This document shows, one piece after another, positions 1-8,040 of a DNA stretch of 64,000 nt (its first letter is position 1; each line of letters opens with the position of its first letter). A model generated the notes under the pieces. That model made no database searches, was not told where the DNA came from, and saw nothing but the letters and a program-made list of their open reading frames with translations. The translations under genes were made by a program, and so were the position numbers. The stretch is from Ravibacter sp964559125 (GTDB taxonomy: Bacteria; Bacteroidota; Bacteroidia; Cytophagales; Spirosomataceae): contig CAZLGW010000002.1 of NCBI GenBank assembly GCA_964559125.1, positions 186,001-250,000 of the forward strand, written 5' to 3'.

Positions 1-637
1 CGGGGAAGGAGAGGGAGTAAAGTGGATAGCCTATGACGTGCCAGGGAATGTTGACAAGCCCTGGAAGTACCAGCTTCTGGATACGAAAATGCATCTGACG
101 CATAATTTCCAGGTACTGGAAGAAAAAGGGAAACTGCTCAGAGCAGCGGTAGCCGGCAAGGAAGGCGTACACGTGCTGGAATATGACGGCAGCAAATGGA
201 GGCTGACCGGCAACTGGCTGGTAAAGGATCATCCTGCAGGCGAAATACAGACAGGCAGACTAACAGGAGGGGAAACCTTCACCGCAACAATAGAACCCAT
301 GCACGGCACGCATGTCATGCTGACAGACGGCGATCAGAAAAGGGTAATGCTATCTGACAACTTCATGCAGGGGCATGCGCTGGGAGTGGGCGATCTGCTA
401 GGGCAAGGTCAAGACCAGGTGGTGGCGGGATGGCGTAACCCTAATAAAGACAAGCAGGTAGGGATAAGACTGTTTACCCATAGCAACGGCAAATGGAATG
501 AATTTGCAGCGGATGACAGCGTAAGAATGGCATGTGAAGATCTGAAGCTGGCCGACCTGGACGGAGACGGGAAGTCCGAAATTATTGCTGCGGGACGCGC
601 CACACTCAATGTCCTGATCTACTGGAACAATAATTAA
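1..637 (+). CDS. FG-GAP/VCBS-repeat protein, C-terminal part (5' end outside window)
   Basis: The frame is open from the first bases of the window, so this is the 3' end of a longer gene; the GTG at 38 is an internal codon rather than a credible start. About 210 residues are visible, ending at TAA. The C-terminus carries an Asp-rich calcium-type loop (LADLDGDGKSEIIAAG), the hallmark of FG-GAP/VCBS beta-propeller repeats, and a weaker repeat (VGDLLGQGQDQVVAGW) about 60 residues earlier. Such propellers are normally extracellular and mediate binding or act as scaffolds. The missing N-terminus prevents assigning a specific role. Fairly sure of the fold, not of the function. Confidence 0.75.
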   Translation, partial: GEGEGVKWIAYDVPGNVDKPWKYQLLDTKMHLTHNFQVLEEKGKLLRAAVAGKEGVHVLEYDGSKWRLTGNWLVKDHPAGEIQTGRLTGGETFTATIEPMHGTHVMLTDGDQKRVMLSDNFMQGHALGVGDLLGQGQDQVVAGWRNPNKDKQVGIRLFTHSNGKWNEFAADDSVRMACEDLKLADLDGDGKSEIIAAGRATLNVLIYWNNN

Positions 638-683
638 CGCAAAAAAACTGCATAAATTTATCGGGAGAAAGGAACCGCGCATA

Positions 684-733
684 CTACAATGATTGTACTT
701 AATGAATATAACTGTGAAGTTCAATTATTGTAG
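684..733. repeat. Near-perfect inverted repeat between two genes
   Basis: Arms CTACAATGATTG (684-695) and CAATTATTGTAG (722-733) are complementary at 11 of 12 positions around a 26-nt spacer. The left arm overlaps a smaller perfect palindrome, TACAAT-G-ATTGTA. It sits 10 nt before the next gene's start, so it could be an operator or an RNA hairpin over the ribosome-binding region. There is no T-run, so it is not a typical terminator. Confidence 0.5.
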
Positions 734-742
734 CTATCGGAC

Positions 743-1738
743 ATGGATATCAGAAACACTCCCCTGTCGGTCCTTGACCTTGCCGTAGTGAAGGAAGGGG
801 CAGATGCCGCCGGGGCGATAGGCGATTCGGTAAAGGTGGCACAGGCAGCCGAAGAATCCGGATACAGGAGTATATGGTTTGCAGAACACCATAATATGCC
901 GCATGTAGCCAGTTCAGCGACTTCCCTGCTGATAGGCCATATTGCGGGTAAAACTAATTCTATAAAGGTTGGAGCGGGAGGAATCATGCTTCCAAACCAT
1001 TCTCCTCTGGTGATTGCCGAGCAGTTCGGAACCCTCGAAACCCTCTATCCCGGCAGGATTGAGCTCGGACTGGGCAGGGCGCCGGGAACAGACCAGCTTA
1101 CGGCTATGGCCCTTCGCCGGACCAATATGAATACTGCATTTTCATTTCCCGGCGATGTGCAGGAGCTCTGGGACTATTTCAGAAATGATGACCCTGATGT
1201 AAAAGTAAGGGCTTTTCCGGGGCAGGGGCTGCACATACCCTTTTATATGCTGGGCTCAAGCACCGATAGCGCACACCTGGCGGCGAGCCTGGGATTACCC
1301 TATGCATTTGCCGCCCATTTTGCACCAGCACAGTTAAAGAGCGCAGTGAAGATCTACCTGGATGAATTCAAGCCGTCGGAGCAGCTCCAGAAGCCCTATG
1401 TGCTGGTTTGTGTGAATGCTTTCGGGGCCGACTCGGACAAAGAGGCGTACCGTCTTTCTACCAGTATGTTCCGCATGTTTATAGGGATGGTAACAAACCG
1501 CAGGCAACCCCTGGCTCCTCCTGTCGATACCATGGAACCATACTGGACACCGGATATCATGAATGCCGTTGCCCAGATGACAGCCTGTACCTTCATAGGC
1601 GACAAGAAAAGCCTGCATGATCAGTTTGCTGAATTTCGCGACGAAGTGCCGTTCGACGAGTTGATCATCAGCAGCTACATCTACGACCTGGAAGCCAAGC
1701 TGTATTCTTTAAAGCTGATACGCGACGTATTTGCGTAG
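743..1738 (+). CDS. LLM-class flavin-dependent oxidoreductase (luciferase-like monooxygenase)
   Basis: A 331-residue protein with the features of bacterial luciferase-like monooxygenases, which use reduced FMN or F420 to oxidise small substrates. Visible are the N-terminal 'PLSVLDLAVVKEG' strand, the 'YRSIWFAEHHNMPHVASSA' segment, the 'KVGAGGIMLPNHSPLVIAEQFG' region and the 'GRIELGLGRAPGTDQ' loop that typify the MsnO8-like subfamily. Length is normal for the family. The substrate cannot be read from sequence. It is preceded by an inverted repeat and stands alone on its strand segment. Confidence 0.9.
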   Translation: MDIRNTPLSVLDLAVVKEGADAAGAIGDSVKVAQAAEESGYRSIWFAEHHNMPHVASSATSLLIGHIAGKTNSIKVGAGGIMLPNHSPLVIAEQFGTLETLYPGRIELGLGRAPGTDQLTAMALRRTNMNTAFSFPGDVQELWDYFRNDDPDVKVRAFPGQGLHIPFYMLGSSTDSAHLAASLGLPYAFAAHFAPAQLKSAVKIYLDEFKPSEQLQKPYVLVCVNAFGADSDKEAYRLSTSMFRMFIGMVTNRRQPLAPPVDTMEPYWTPDIMNAVAQMTACTFIGDKKSLHDQFAEFRDEVPFDELIISSYIYDLEAKLYSLKLIRDVFA

Positions 1739-1824
1739 CAGGCCGGTTATAGCGGAGGGGGTACTATTGATAAAGGGTAATTTTTTCTTTAAATCGCATA
1801 TTAATCACATTTTGCGATCTGGTT

Positions 1825-2634
1825 ATGGAAAAACTGGCAGCCTACTTTGAGGGTATTCCGTCGAGTCACCGCAGCGCTATCCTGGTAGGAGGGATTACCA
1901 TCTTCTGGCTTATCGAAAATGCCTTCCCGCTTTTTCGTTTTTCCTACAATAAGTATCGTCACGCGGGTATCAACCTGTTTTTTACCCTTACCACGGTTAT
2001 CGTTAATTTTTTGTTGGCTTTCCTGCTGGTGAAAACCAGCGATTGGGTAGTGGAGGAAGGCATCGGGATATTGCAGTGGCTACCTTCAATGCCTCTGTGG
2101 GCCCGTTTTGCAGCCGGGCTGCTGCTGCTCGACCTGATTGGTGCATGGCTGATCCATTGGATACAGCATAAGGTAAAGTGGATGTGGAAGTATCACCTGG
2201 TACATCACACCGACACCTATGTGGATACGACCACTGCCAACCGCCACCATCCGGGAGAAAGCGTGTTCCGCTTTGCCTTTACAATCCTGGCAGTGGTGGT
2301 TTCGGGTGCACCGATGTGGATTGTGTTTGCCTACCAATCGCTTTCGGTGATGCTTTCACAGTTCAACCACGCCAATATCAGGCTGCCGGAAGCTGTAGAT
2401 AAGGTACTGAGCCTGGTAATCGTTACCCCCAACATGCACCATGTGCATCACCACTATCGGCAGCCGTATACGGATACTAACTATGGGAATATTTTTTCCA
2501 TTTGGGACCGGCTTTTCGGGACCTTTGTGAAGGTCGGTCAGAACGATCTCATTTACGGGGTGGATACCCACATGAAGCGGGAGGAAAACAGCAGACTGTG
2601 GAATCTCCTGCGTATTCCTTTTAAGAAATCATAA
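1825..2634 (+). CDS. Sterol desaturase / fatty acid hydroxylase family membrane protein
   Basis: A 269-residue integral membrane protein of the fatty-acid hydroxylase superfamily, non-haem di-iron enzymes that hydroxylate or desaturate lipids. Hydrophobic helices occupy roughly residues 15-120. The conserved histidine clusters are visible in order: HWIQHK, then YHLVHHTD, RHHPGES, and the C-terminal MHHVHHHYRQPYTDTNYG, followed by the usual 'WDRLFGTF'. Bacteroidota often carry several such enzymes for membrane lipid modification; the exact lipid substrate is unknown. Confidence 0.9.
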   Translation: MEKLAAYFEGIPSSHRSAILVGGITIFWLIENAFPLFRFSYNKYRHAGINLFFTLTTVIVNFLLAFLLVKTSDWVVEEGIGILQWLPSMPLWARFAAGLLLLDLIGAWLIHWIQHKVKWMWKYHLVHHTDTYVDTTTANRHHPGESVFRFAFTILAVVVSGAPMWIVFAYQSLSVMLSQFNHANIRLPEAVDKVLSLVIVTPNMHHVHHHYRQPYTDTNYGNIFSIWDRLFGTFVKVGQNDLIYGVDTHMKREENSRLWNLLRIPFKKS

Positions 2635-2673
2635 CCAATAATATATTTTTTTCACAATTAAACACTGAAAGTT

Positions 2674-2922
2674 ATGGGTATTCTGTCTTGGATCGTTTTT
2701 GGCCTTATTGCAGGTGCAGTAGCAAAATTCCTTCATCCCGGTAATGACCCCGGCGGGATTCTGGTTACGATTATTATCGGTGTCCTGGGAGCGGTTGTAG
2801 GCGGTTTTATAGCGTCTGCACTGGGGCTCGGTACGGTAGATGGTTTCGATTTGGGTAGCCTGGGCATTGCTATCCTTGGGGCTATACTCCTTCTTTTCCT
2901 TTACAGGAAGCTCAAAGGTTAA
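2674..2922 (+). CDS. GlsB/YeaQ/YmgE family small membrane protein
   Basis: An 82-residue, very hydrophobic, glycine-rich protein with three predicted membrane segments and the family pattern 'WIVFGLIAGAVAKFLHPG' at the N-terminus and 'LGAVVGGFI' in the middle. This family (transglycosylase-associated protein in older annotation) is linked to envelope stress in other bacteria, but its biochemical role is unknown. It lies 39 nt after the hydroxylase gene, so co-transcription is possible. Confidence 0.88.
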   Translation: MGILSWIVFGLIAGAVAKFLHPGNDPGGILVTIIIGVLGAVVGGFIASALGLGTVDGFDLGSLGIAILGAILLLFLYRKLKG

Positions 2923-2972
2923 GGTTGATCCCGCTTTTGGGAAGAAAACTGAAGTCCTGTGAAATTATTGGT

Positions 2973-2980
2973 TAATTTTG
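2973..2980 (+). promoter_or_regulatory. Candidate -7 box for the GH3-family gene
   Basis: TAATTTTG matches the Bacteroidota TAnnTTTG element, 65 nt before the GH3 start codon. No clear TTG is seen at the expected upstream distance, so confidence is modest. Confidence 0.4.
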
Positions 2981-3044
2981 TTTCTTAGCAGATCAAGGAA
3001 CACGATTAACCATTTTTTTTGCCGCTTAAACTCCACAGCCGTTA

Positions 3045-4565
3045 ATGAAGCTGATCAATGATATTGTAATCTGGTTTATGAAGAAGCGCTTCGAGCGCAT
3101 AGAGTATTTCAAGAAATATCCTGTCGAAACCCAGCAGGCTGTGTTGGAAGAGCTTCTCCAGACCGCCCGTTACACCGAGTGGGGGCAGAAATATAATTAC
3201 GGACAGATAAAGAGTGCGAAAGAATTTTCGGAGCAGGTGCCGGTCTCTACCTATGAAGACCTGTTCCCGTTTATAGAAAGGGTGCTCAAAGGCGAGCCGA
3301 ATGTGTTGTGGCCTACTGCTTCGGATTGGTTTTCCAAGTCGTCGGGCACAACTAATGCAAGGAGCAAGTTCATACCGGTTTCTGCCGAATCGCTGGAAGA
3401 ATGCCACTATAAGGGAGGAAAGGACATGATGACCCTCCTGGTGCAGAACAGGCCGGAGACCACCGTGTTTGACGGAAAAGGGCTGTCGATAGGCGGCACC
3501 CTGCATGACAACCCCTATAACCCGGATACGAAAGCGGGAGATATTTCAGCTATTATCGTTAACAACCTACCGGCCTGGGCACAGTATCTCAGGACCCCGA
3601 CACTGGAGATCGCGCTTCTTGACGAGTGGGAAACCAAGATAGGGAGAATGGTAGAGTCTTGCAGCGAAGAGAATGTAACCAACATGCTGGGAGTACCTAC
3701 ATGGGCCATCGTGCTGCTCGACAGGATTATGGAGAAAAAAGGCGCATCGAATATGCTGGAAGTATGGCCCGATTTCCAGGTTTTTGTACACGGTGCGGTG
3801 TCCTTTACTCCCTACCGTGAACTGTTTAAAACCAAATATTTCCCATCACCTTCGGTCGACTACCTGGAGGTGTATAATGCTTCGGAAGGGTACATTGCGG
3901 TACAGGATGACTTGTCGAAGGTGGGAGAAATGCTCCTGATGCTCGATTACGGGATTTACTATGAATTTGTGCCCATGAGCGAGATACATAAAAAGTATCC
4001 GAAGACCCTTACGCTGGATGAGGTGGAGCTGAATACCAATTATGCGCTGGTAATGTCTACGAATGCGGGACTATGGCGCTATCTGATAGGCGATACCGTA
4101 AAGTTTACGAGCAAATATCCTTTCAGGATAAGGGTAAGCGGGCGAACCAAACATTTCATCAATGCCTTCGGGGAGGAAGTAATTGTTGAAAATGCAGATG
4201 TCTCTGTCACGGAAGCGTGCACTATGACCGGTGCAAAAATAAGGGAGTTTACCGCTGCGCCCATTTTTATGGATGAGAGCGGGAAGGGCGGGCATGAATG
4301 GATATTCGAGTTCGAAACACAGCCCAATGATGCGGAGCTCTTCAATAGAGTACTCGACAAGAAGCTGCGGGAAGTTAACTCGGACTACGATGCAAAACGA
4401 TACAAGGACATGGCGCTTTTGCCCCCGGTTGTACATCACGTACCCGAAGGTACTTTTTACCGCTGGATGAGCGAACGGGGCCAGTTGGGAGGACAACATA
4501 AAGTCCCCCGGCTTAGTAACGACAGGAAATATATCGAAGACTTACTGGAACTGAAAAATCAATAA
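3045..4565 (+). CDS. GH3 auxin-responsive-promoter family protein (acyl-adenylating enzyme)
   Basis: A 506-residue member of the GH3 family. In plants these enzymes adenylate hormones such as jasmonate or auxin and conjugate them to amino acids. All three nucleotide-binding signatures are recognisable: SSGTTNARSKFIP near residue 97, YLEVYNASEGY near 272, and LWRYLIGDTVKF near 345. The C-terminal lid, with the 'GRTKHFINAFGEE' hinge, is intact. Bacteroidota commonly have one GH3 gene, but its substrate is not known. It is followed by two hairpin terminators, so it is probably monocistronic. Confidence 0.9.
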   Translation: MKLINDIVIWFMKKRFERIEYFKKYPVETQQAVLEELLQTARYTEWGQKYNYGQIKSAKEFSEQVPVSTYEDLFPFIERVLKGEPNVLWPTASDWFSKSSGTTNARSKFIPVSAESLEECHYKGGKDMMTLLVQNRPETTVFDGKGLSIGGTLHDNPYNPDTKAGDISAIIVNNLPAWAQYLRTPTLEIALLDEWETKIGRMVESCSEENVTNMLGVPTWAIVLLDRIMEKKGASNMLEVWPDFQVFVHGAVSFTPYRELFKTKYFPSPSVDYLEVYNASEGYIAVQDDLSKVGEMLLMLDYGIYYEFVPMSEIHKKYPKTLTLDEVELNTNYALVMSTNAGLWRYLIGDTVKFTSKYPFRIRVSGRTKHFINAFGEEVIVENADVSVTEACTMTGAKIREFTAAPIFMDESGKGGHEWIFEFETQPNDAELFNRVLDKKLREVNSDYDAKRYKDMALLPPVVHHVPEGTFYRWMSERGQLGGQHKVPRLSNDRKYIEDLLELKNQ

Positions 4566-4636
4566 TCAGCTGTACGCAAAAGATAGGAAGCTTTTTTTAA
4601 CATCTTCATAGAATTAAGCAGATTCTAATATTTCTT

Positions 4637-4668
4637 TAACGCCATTTTAAGAAGGCGTTATTTTATTT
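4637..4668 (+). terminator. Rho-independent terminator after the GH3 gene
   Basis: A 7-bp stem (TAACGCC at 4637-4643, GGCGTTA at 4654-4660) with a 10-nt loop, followed by TTTTATTT, 71 nt past the GH3 stop codon. Confidence 0.7.
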
Positions 4669-4733
4669 GAATAACTGATAGAGCATACGAGAATTAACGA
4701 TATACTCTTTTCATTTTTTTGTGGTGTGTATTA

Positions 4734-4773
4734 AAAACTTGCCCGGTACAAAACGTACCGGGCAAAGTTTTTT
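4734..4773. terminator. Bidirectional terminator between convergent genes
   Basis: Arms around TTGCCCGGTAC (4739-4749) and GTACCGGGCAA (4755-4765) form a perfect 11-bp stem with a 5-nt loop. It is flanked by an A-run on the left and a T-run on the right, extending the stem with one bulge. It lies between the plus-strand GH3 gene and the minus-strand desaturase gene, so it can serve both. Confidence 0.8.
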
Positions 4774-4794
4774 AAGGGGAGAAAACTGGTAGAC

Positions 4795-4828
4795 AGGAGG
4801 AGAAGATCCGGTAGGATCTTCTCCTCCT
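4795..4828. repeat. Perfect 15-bp hairpin
   Basis: AGGAGGAGAAGATCC (4795-4809) and its exact complement GGATCTTCTCCTCCT (4814-4828) enclose a 4-nt GGTA loop. There is no T-run on either side, so it is not a standard terminator. It lies about 85 nt beyond the desaturase stop on the minus strand and may stabilise that mRNA's 3' end. Apart from this hairpin and the two terminators, the 4566-4913 gap holds no supported gene. Confidence 0.7.
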
Positions 4829-4913
4829 ATGCCGAATCCAGCTATATCAATAATACAAGGACCTCCACGAGAAATAGGCTTGATCCGAGAAAACCCCAAT
4901 CGGTAGAAAGATT

Positions 4914-5660
4914 TCAGTGCTTCTTCCTGACTTTAATGATCTTGAGCTTGTCAAGGAGCTTGATGACCGGGTATGTCGGATCGAATTCAAACCATTTCTG
5001 GCCGAAATTGATGGAGTTCGGACGTTTATGATGGTTGTTCTGGAAGAGCTCTCCCAGCATGAGGAAGTCGAATATCAGGGAGTTTTTAGACTCATCCTGG
5101 TTGTCGAAGTTCTGGTAGCCGTATTTGTGCCCGCTCCAGTTCACTATGGCGCCGTGGATCGGGCCCATCAGGAAGTGGATAGGCAGGAGGAAAAAGAAAG
5201 CCCAGTGCATATCCAGGTAAATGTAGGCCAGGATATAGAACGCCGAATAAAGCAGGCCCCAGCCGATCCGGGAAACCCAGCTGTCTCCGAGCTTTTCGAT
5301 CAGGTTCCACTCCGGGTAATTTCTTTCGAACCGGTGCTCAACTTCTCTTTTTCTCGACAATACGGCATTATAGATCTCTTTGGTGTCCCACATCATTGTA
5401 AAGACATTTTTAGTATGATGCGGTGAGTGAGGATCTTTCTCGGTATCACTGAAAGCATGGTGCATACGGTGAAGGATCGCGTAGGCCCTGGGGCTCAGAT
5501 AGGAAGACCCCTGGGAGATATAAGTGAGGAAGTAAAAGAACCTCTCCCAGAACTTGTTCATCGTGAACATTTTATGGGCAGAGTAACGGTGCAGAAAAAA
5601 AGTCTGGCAAAACAGGGAAAGGTACCAGTGGACCAGGAAAGCTACTAAGACAACGTACAT
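4914..5660 (-). CDS. Acyl-CoA desaturase (membrane fatty acid desaturase)
   Basis: A 248-residue integral membrane desaturase, which introduces a double bond into acyl chains. The three histidine boxes are present: HRYSAH near residue 24, HRMHH near 64, and QNNHH near 209 (the usual HNNHH with a Gln first). Four hydrophobic stretches are seen at about residues 2-20, 38-55, 137-155 and 158-175. The start at 5660 gives a hydrophobic N-terminus typical of the short bacterial form. Transcription ends towards the paired terminators at 4.64-4.83 kb. Confidence 0.9.
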   Translation of the reverse strand: MYVVLVAFLVHWYLSLFCQTFFLHRYSAHKMFTMNKFWERFFYFLTYISQGSSYLSPRAYAILHRMHHAFSDTEKDPHSPHHTKNVFTMMWDTKEIYNAVLSRKREVEHRFERNYPEWNLIEKLGDSWVSRIGWGLLYSAFYILAYIYLDMHWAFFFLLPIHFLMGPIHGAIVNWSGHKYGYQNFDNQDESKNSLIFDFLMLGELFQNNHHKRPNSINFGQKWFEFDPTYPVIKLLDKLKIIKVRKKH

Positions 5661-5735
5661 TATAGGGAACTATTTAGACAGATTTTAGCTAATATCGCGA
5701 AAGTACTTTTTTTTTAGGAAATATGGAAGCGATAG

Positions 5736-6407
5736 TCAGAAATCGGTAAAAGAAAAACTGATAAGATTGGCTCCCATCCGGAGGGCCGATTCCCGCAGTT
5801 CTTCGGGGTTGTTGTGCACCGAAGCATCCTCCCAGCCGTTGCCCAGGTCGCTTTCATACGAATAGAAGCAAACAAGGCGTCCCTGCCATATCATTCCGAA
5901 TCCCTGGGCCGGCTTGTTATCGTGTTCGTGGATTTTGGGCAGGCCGTTTTCGAACCTGAATTTCTGGCTGTAAACCGGGTGATCGAACGGCAGCTCCACG
6001 AAGTCCAGCTCCGGGAAAACCTTTTTCATTTCCCTCCTCACAAACGGATCCAGACCGTAGTTGTCGTCTATATGCAGGAAGCCGCCCGACAGCAGGTAGT
6101 TCCTGAGATTGGCAGCTTCAGCGGGTGAAAAATGGACATTTCCGTGGCCTGTCATGTACACGAAAGGGTAGGAAAAAATCTGCGGACTCCCGGCCTCCAC
6201 AATGTCTTCTTCCTGGCGGATGTTGGTCCGGAGGTGATTGTTGCAAAACCTGATGAGGTTAGGAAGGGCGGTTTTATTGGCATACCAGTCGCCTCCGCCG
6301 CCGTATTTGAGCTTGGCTATCCTTACAGACGGCGCCTGGCCTTGTACCGCCGGAGCGGACATGGCCAGGCAGAAAATCACCGGAATGACCAACCAGGCTT
6401 TGCGCAT
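5736..6407 (-). CDS. DUF4159 domain secreted protein
   Basis: A 223-residue protein with a cleavable signal peptide (hydrophobic residues 5-20, cut near VQGQAP). It is followed by a DUF4159 domain with the conserved 'VRIAKLKYGGGGDWYAN' start, 'FVYMTGHGN' strand, 'LLSGGFLHIDDNYG' motif and 'WQGRLVCFYSYESDLG' segment. The domain resembles class I glutamine-amidotransferase-like folds, but its activity is unknown. In many Bacteroidota and Planctomycetes it lies near AAA/MoxR-DUF58 gene sets; none is seen here. It is 20 nt downstream of the DedA gene, probably in one transcript. Confidence 0.88.
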   Translation of the reverse strand: MRKAWLVIPVIFCLAMSAPAVQGQAPSVRIAKLKYGGGGDWYANKTALPNLIRFCNNHLRTNIRQEEDIVEAGSPQIFSYPFVYMTGHGNVHFSPAEAANLRNYLLSGGFLHIDDNYGLDPFVRREMKKVFPELDFVELPFDHPVYSQKFRFENGLPKIHEHDNKPAQGFGMIWQGRLVCFYSYESDLGNGWEDASVHNNPEELRESALRMGANLISFSFTDF

Positions 6408-6426
6408 AGCTGTATGCTCTCAGGTT

Positions 6427-7089
6427 TCAGGCTGTTTTAGAGCCGGAAAAGGTGCTTTTCGCGAATTGCCATAACATGGGCAACACAGAGATAAAAATAA
6501 TCAGAAGGATGACCTTTTCAAAGTTGTTCCTGACAATATCGATGTTGCCCAGGAAATAGCCGGCAAGCGTAAGCCCGATCACCCATATCAGTCCGCCGAT
6601 AACATTGTAGCTTAGAAACACCCTGTAGTTCATATGTCCGACGCCGCCTACGAAAGGAGCCAGTGTTCTTACGATCGGCACGAAGCGGGCTATCACAATG
6701 GTGGCCGGGCCGTATTTTTCGTAAAAGCCATGGGTTTTCTCAATGTGTTCGGGCTTTACGAAGTTTTTCCCGAAAATTTTAACCTTCAGCGCCTTTTCCC
6801 CGAAGTACTTCCCTATAAAATAGTTAGTGGTATCGCCCAGTATAGCCGCGATGATAAGCAGCACAATGACCAGCCAGACGTTGAGCGAGTCAGGATATTG
6901 GGCAGCGAGCATGCCGGCCGCAAAAAGAAGTGAATCGCCAGGGAGAAAGGGCATGAACACCACGCCTGTTTCTACAAAAATAATAAGGAAAAGGATAACA
7001 TAAGTGAGTGTACCGTATTCAGATATAATGGTGGCCAAATGTTGATCCAGATGCAGGAAGAAATCTAGGATCTGGCTGATAATTTCCAT
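6427..7089 (-). CDS. DedA/VTT-domain membrane protein
   Basis: A 220-residue polytopic membrane protein of the DedA family, undecaprenyl-phosphate or phospholipid flippases/scramblases. Key elements are the amphipathic re-entrant 'FVETGVVFMPFLPGDSLLF' near residue 40 and the second re-entrant signature 'RFVPIVRTLAPFVGG' near residue 138, which contains the conserved Arg residues. The start codon lies inside the preceding comA-like gene (25-nt overlap, 7065-7089), indicating translational coupling. Confidence 0.92.
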   Translation of the reverse strand: MEIISQILDFFLHLDQHLATIISEYGTLTYVILFLIIFVETGVVFMPFLPGDSLLFAAGMLAAQYPDSLNVWLVIVLLIIAAILGDTTNYFIGKYFGEKALKVKIFGKNFVKPEHIEKTHGFYEKYGPATIVIARFVPIVRTLAPFVGGVGHMNYRVFLSYNVIGGLIWVIGLTLAGYFLGNIDIVRNNFEKVILLIIFISVLPMLWQFAKSTFSGSKTA

Positions 7090-7862
7090 TCAATTTTAGT
7101 TTTTTGGTTGAGAAAATGTGAGAAAGTATCACCTCTTAATCCCAGACGAATAGTTTCAAGGGGGATCACTTCCTCGGGGGCGATATTGCCCAGGTTAACG
7201 TTGGATCCGCATAATTTGACAAACCAGGCCTGTTGGGCCTTTAACGGCGCTTCCCAGATGACTTTATCCGGGGGAATGGAAGTCAGGATTTCATCGATGA
7301 GACCCTGGCGTACTTCGCCTGAGGCCCTGAAAAGACCTACGTTCCCCGATTCGCGTGCTTCCCCGATCACTTTCCAGGCGCCTGCCTGCAACTCGGCGGT
7401 CATCAGCTTGATCCACTGGTACGGAGGTATGATCTTTTCCTCGTCTTTAGACCCCACCTCCGATAAGACAACGAAGTCTTTCGAAAGTTCCTGGATAAAA
7501 TGGCATTTTAAATCGTGTTCCAACTCTATCGATCCGTCCGATACCTCTGCATGAAAGATCTTGTATTCGTCGAGGATCCGGCGGTAGTCGTCAAACTGGT
7601 CGCGGACCAGGAATGCCTCGAATAGAGTTCCGCCGAAGTAAACAGGTATTCCGGCCTGGTGATAGGCGTTTATTTTCTCTTTCAGGTTAGGCGTGACATA
7701 AGATGTGGCCCAGCCCAGCTTTACAATATCGATGTAATTTTCTGCGACAGACAGGCAGTCTTCAACCTGCCGGAGGCTTAAGCCCTTGTCCATCATCATG
7801 GTCAAACCACTTTCCCGAGGCTTGGGGGTTCTATCAGGGATTTGCAGTAAGTGATAATTCAT
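7065..7862 (-). CDS. Phosphosulfolactate synthase family protein (ComA-like)
   Basis: A 265-residue TIM-barrel protein of the ComA family. In methanogens ComA adds sulfite to phosphoenolpyruvate to give (2R)-phosphosulfolactate, the first step of coenzyme M synthesis. Recognisable family segments are 'RESGLTMMMDKGLS' near residue 17, 'DIVKLGWATSYV' near 45, 'PVYFGGTLFEAF' near 75, 'EVSDGSIEL' near 106 and 'VGSKDEEKIIPP' near 136. Bacteroidota do not make coenzyme M; a role in sulfonate or sulfonolipid metabolism is an inference. It has its own promoter and overlaps the DedA gene. Confidence 0.85.
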   Translation of the reverse strand: MNYHLLQIPDRTPKPRESGLTMMMDKGLSLRQVEDCLSVAENYIDIVKLGWATSYVTPNLKEKINAYHQAGIPVYFGGTLFEAFLVRDQFDDYRRILDEYKIFHAEVSDGSIELEHDLKCHFIQELSKDFVVLSEVGSKDEEKIIPPYQWIKLMTAELQAGAWKVIGEARESGNVGLFRASGEVRQGLIDEILTSIPPDKVIWEAPLKAQQAWFVKLCGSNVNLGNIAPEEVIPLETIRLGLRGDTFSHFLNQKTKIEWKLSARS

Positions 7863-7891
7863 CCTGTATACCTTAGGGCGTTATAAGGGGT

Positions 7892-7922
7892 CAAAGTTAG
7901 TGTTTCCTGGGAACCATACCAA
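7892..7922 (-). promoter_or_regulatory. Bacteroidota promoter for the comA-dedA-DUF4159 unit
   Basis: On the minus strand TTG (7922-7920), a 20-nt spacer and TAACTTTG (7899-7892) match the TTG-N19/20-TAnnTTTG pattern. It lies 30 nt upstream of the comA-like start codon at 7862. Confidence 0.65.
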
Positions 7923-8040
7923 AAAAATGCATAAATAGGGGTAAAGTAAACGCTATTTTCATAGATAATTCCTATTTTGGAATCCAGAAGAGAAAGTAGT
8001 ACCAGCACAAAAAACGGAAAAAAACAGAAAAAGCAGTCAA

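Noticed and set aside
4711..4899. 62-codon minus-strand ORF after the desaturase
   Set aside because: It runs through a bidirectional terminator and a perfect 15-bp hairpin, has low-complexity composition, and no ribosome-binding region or family resemblance.
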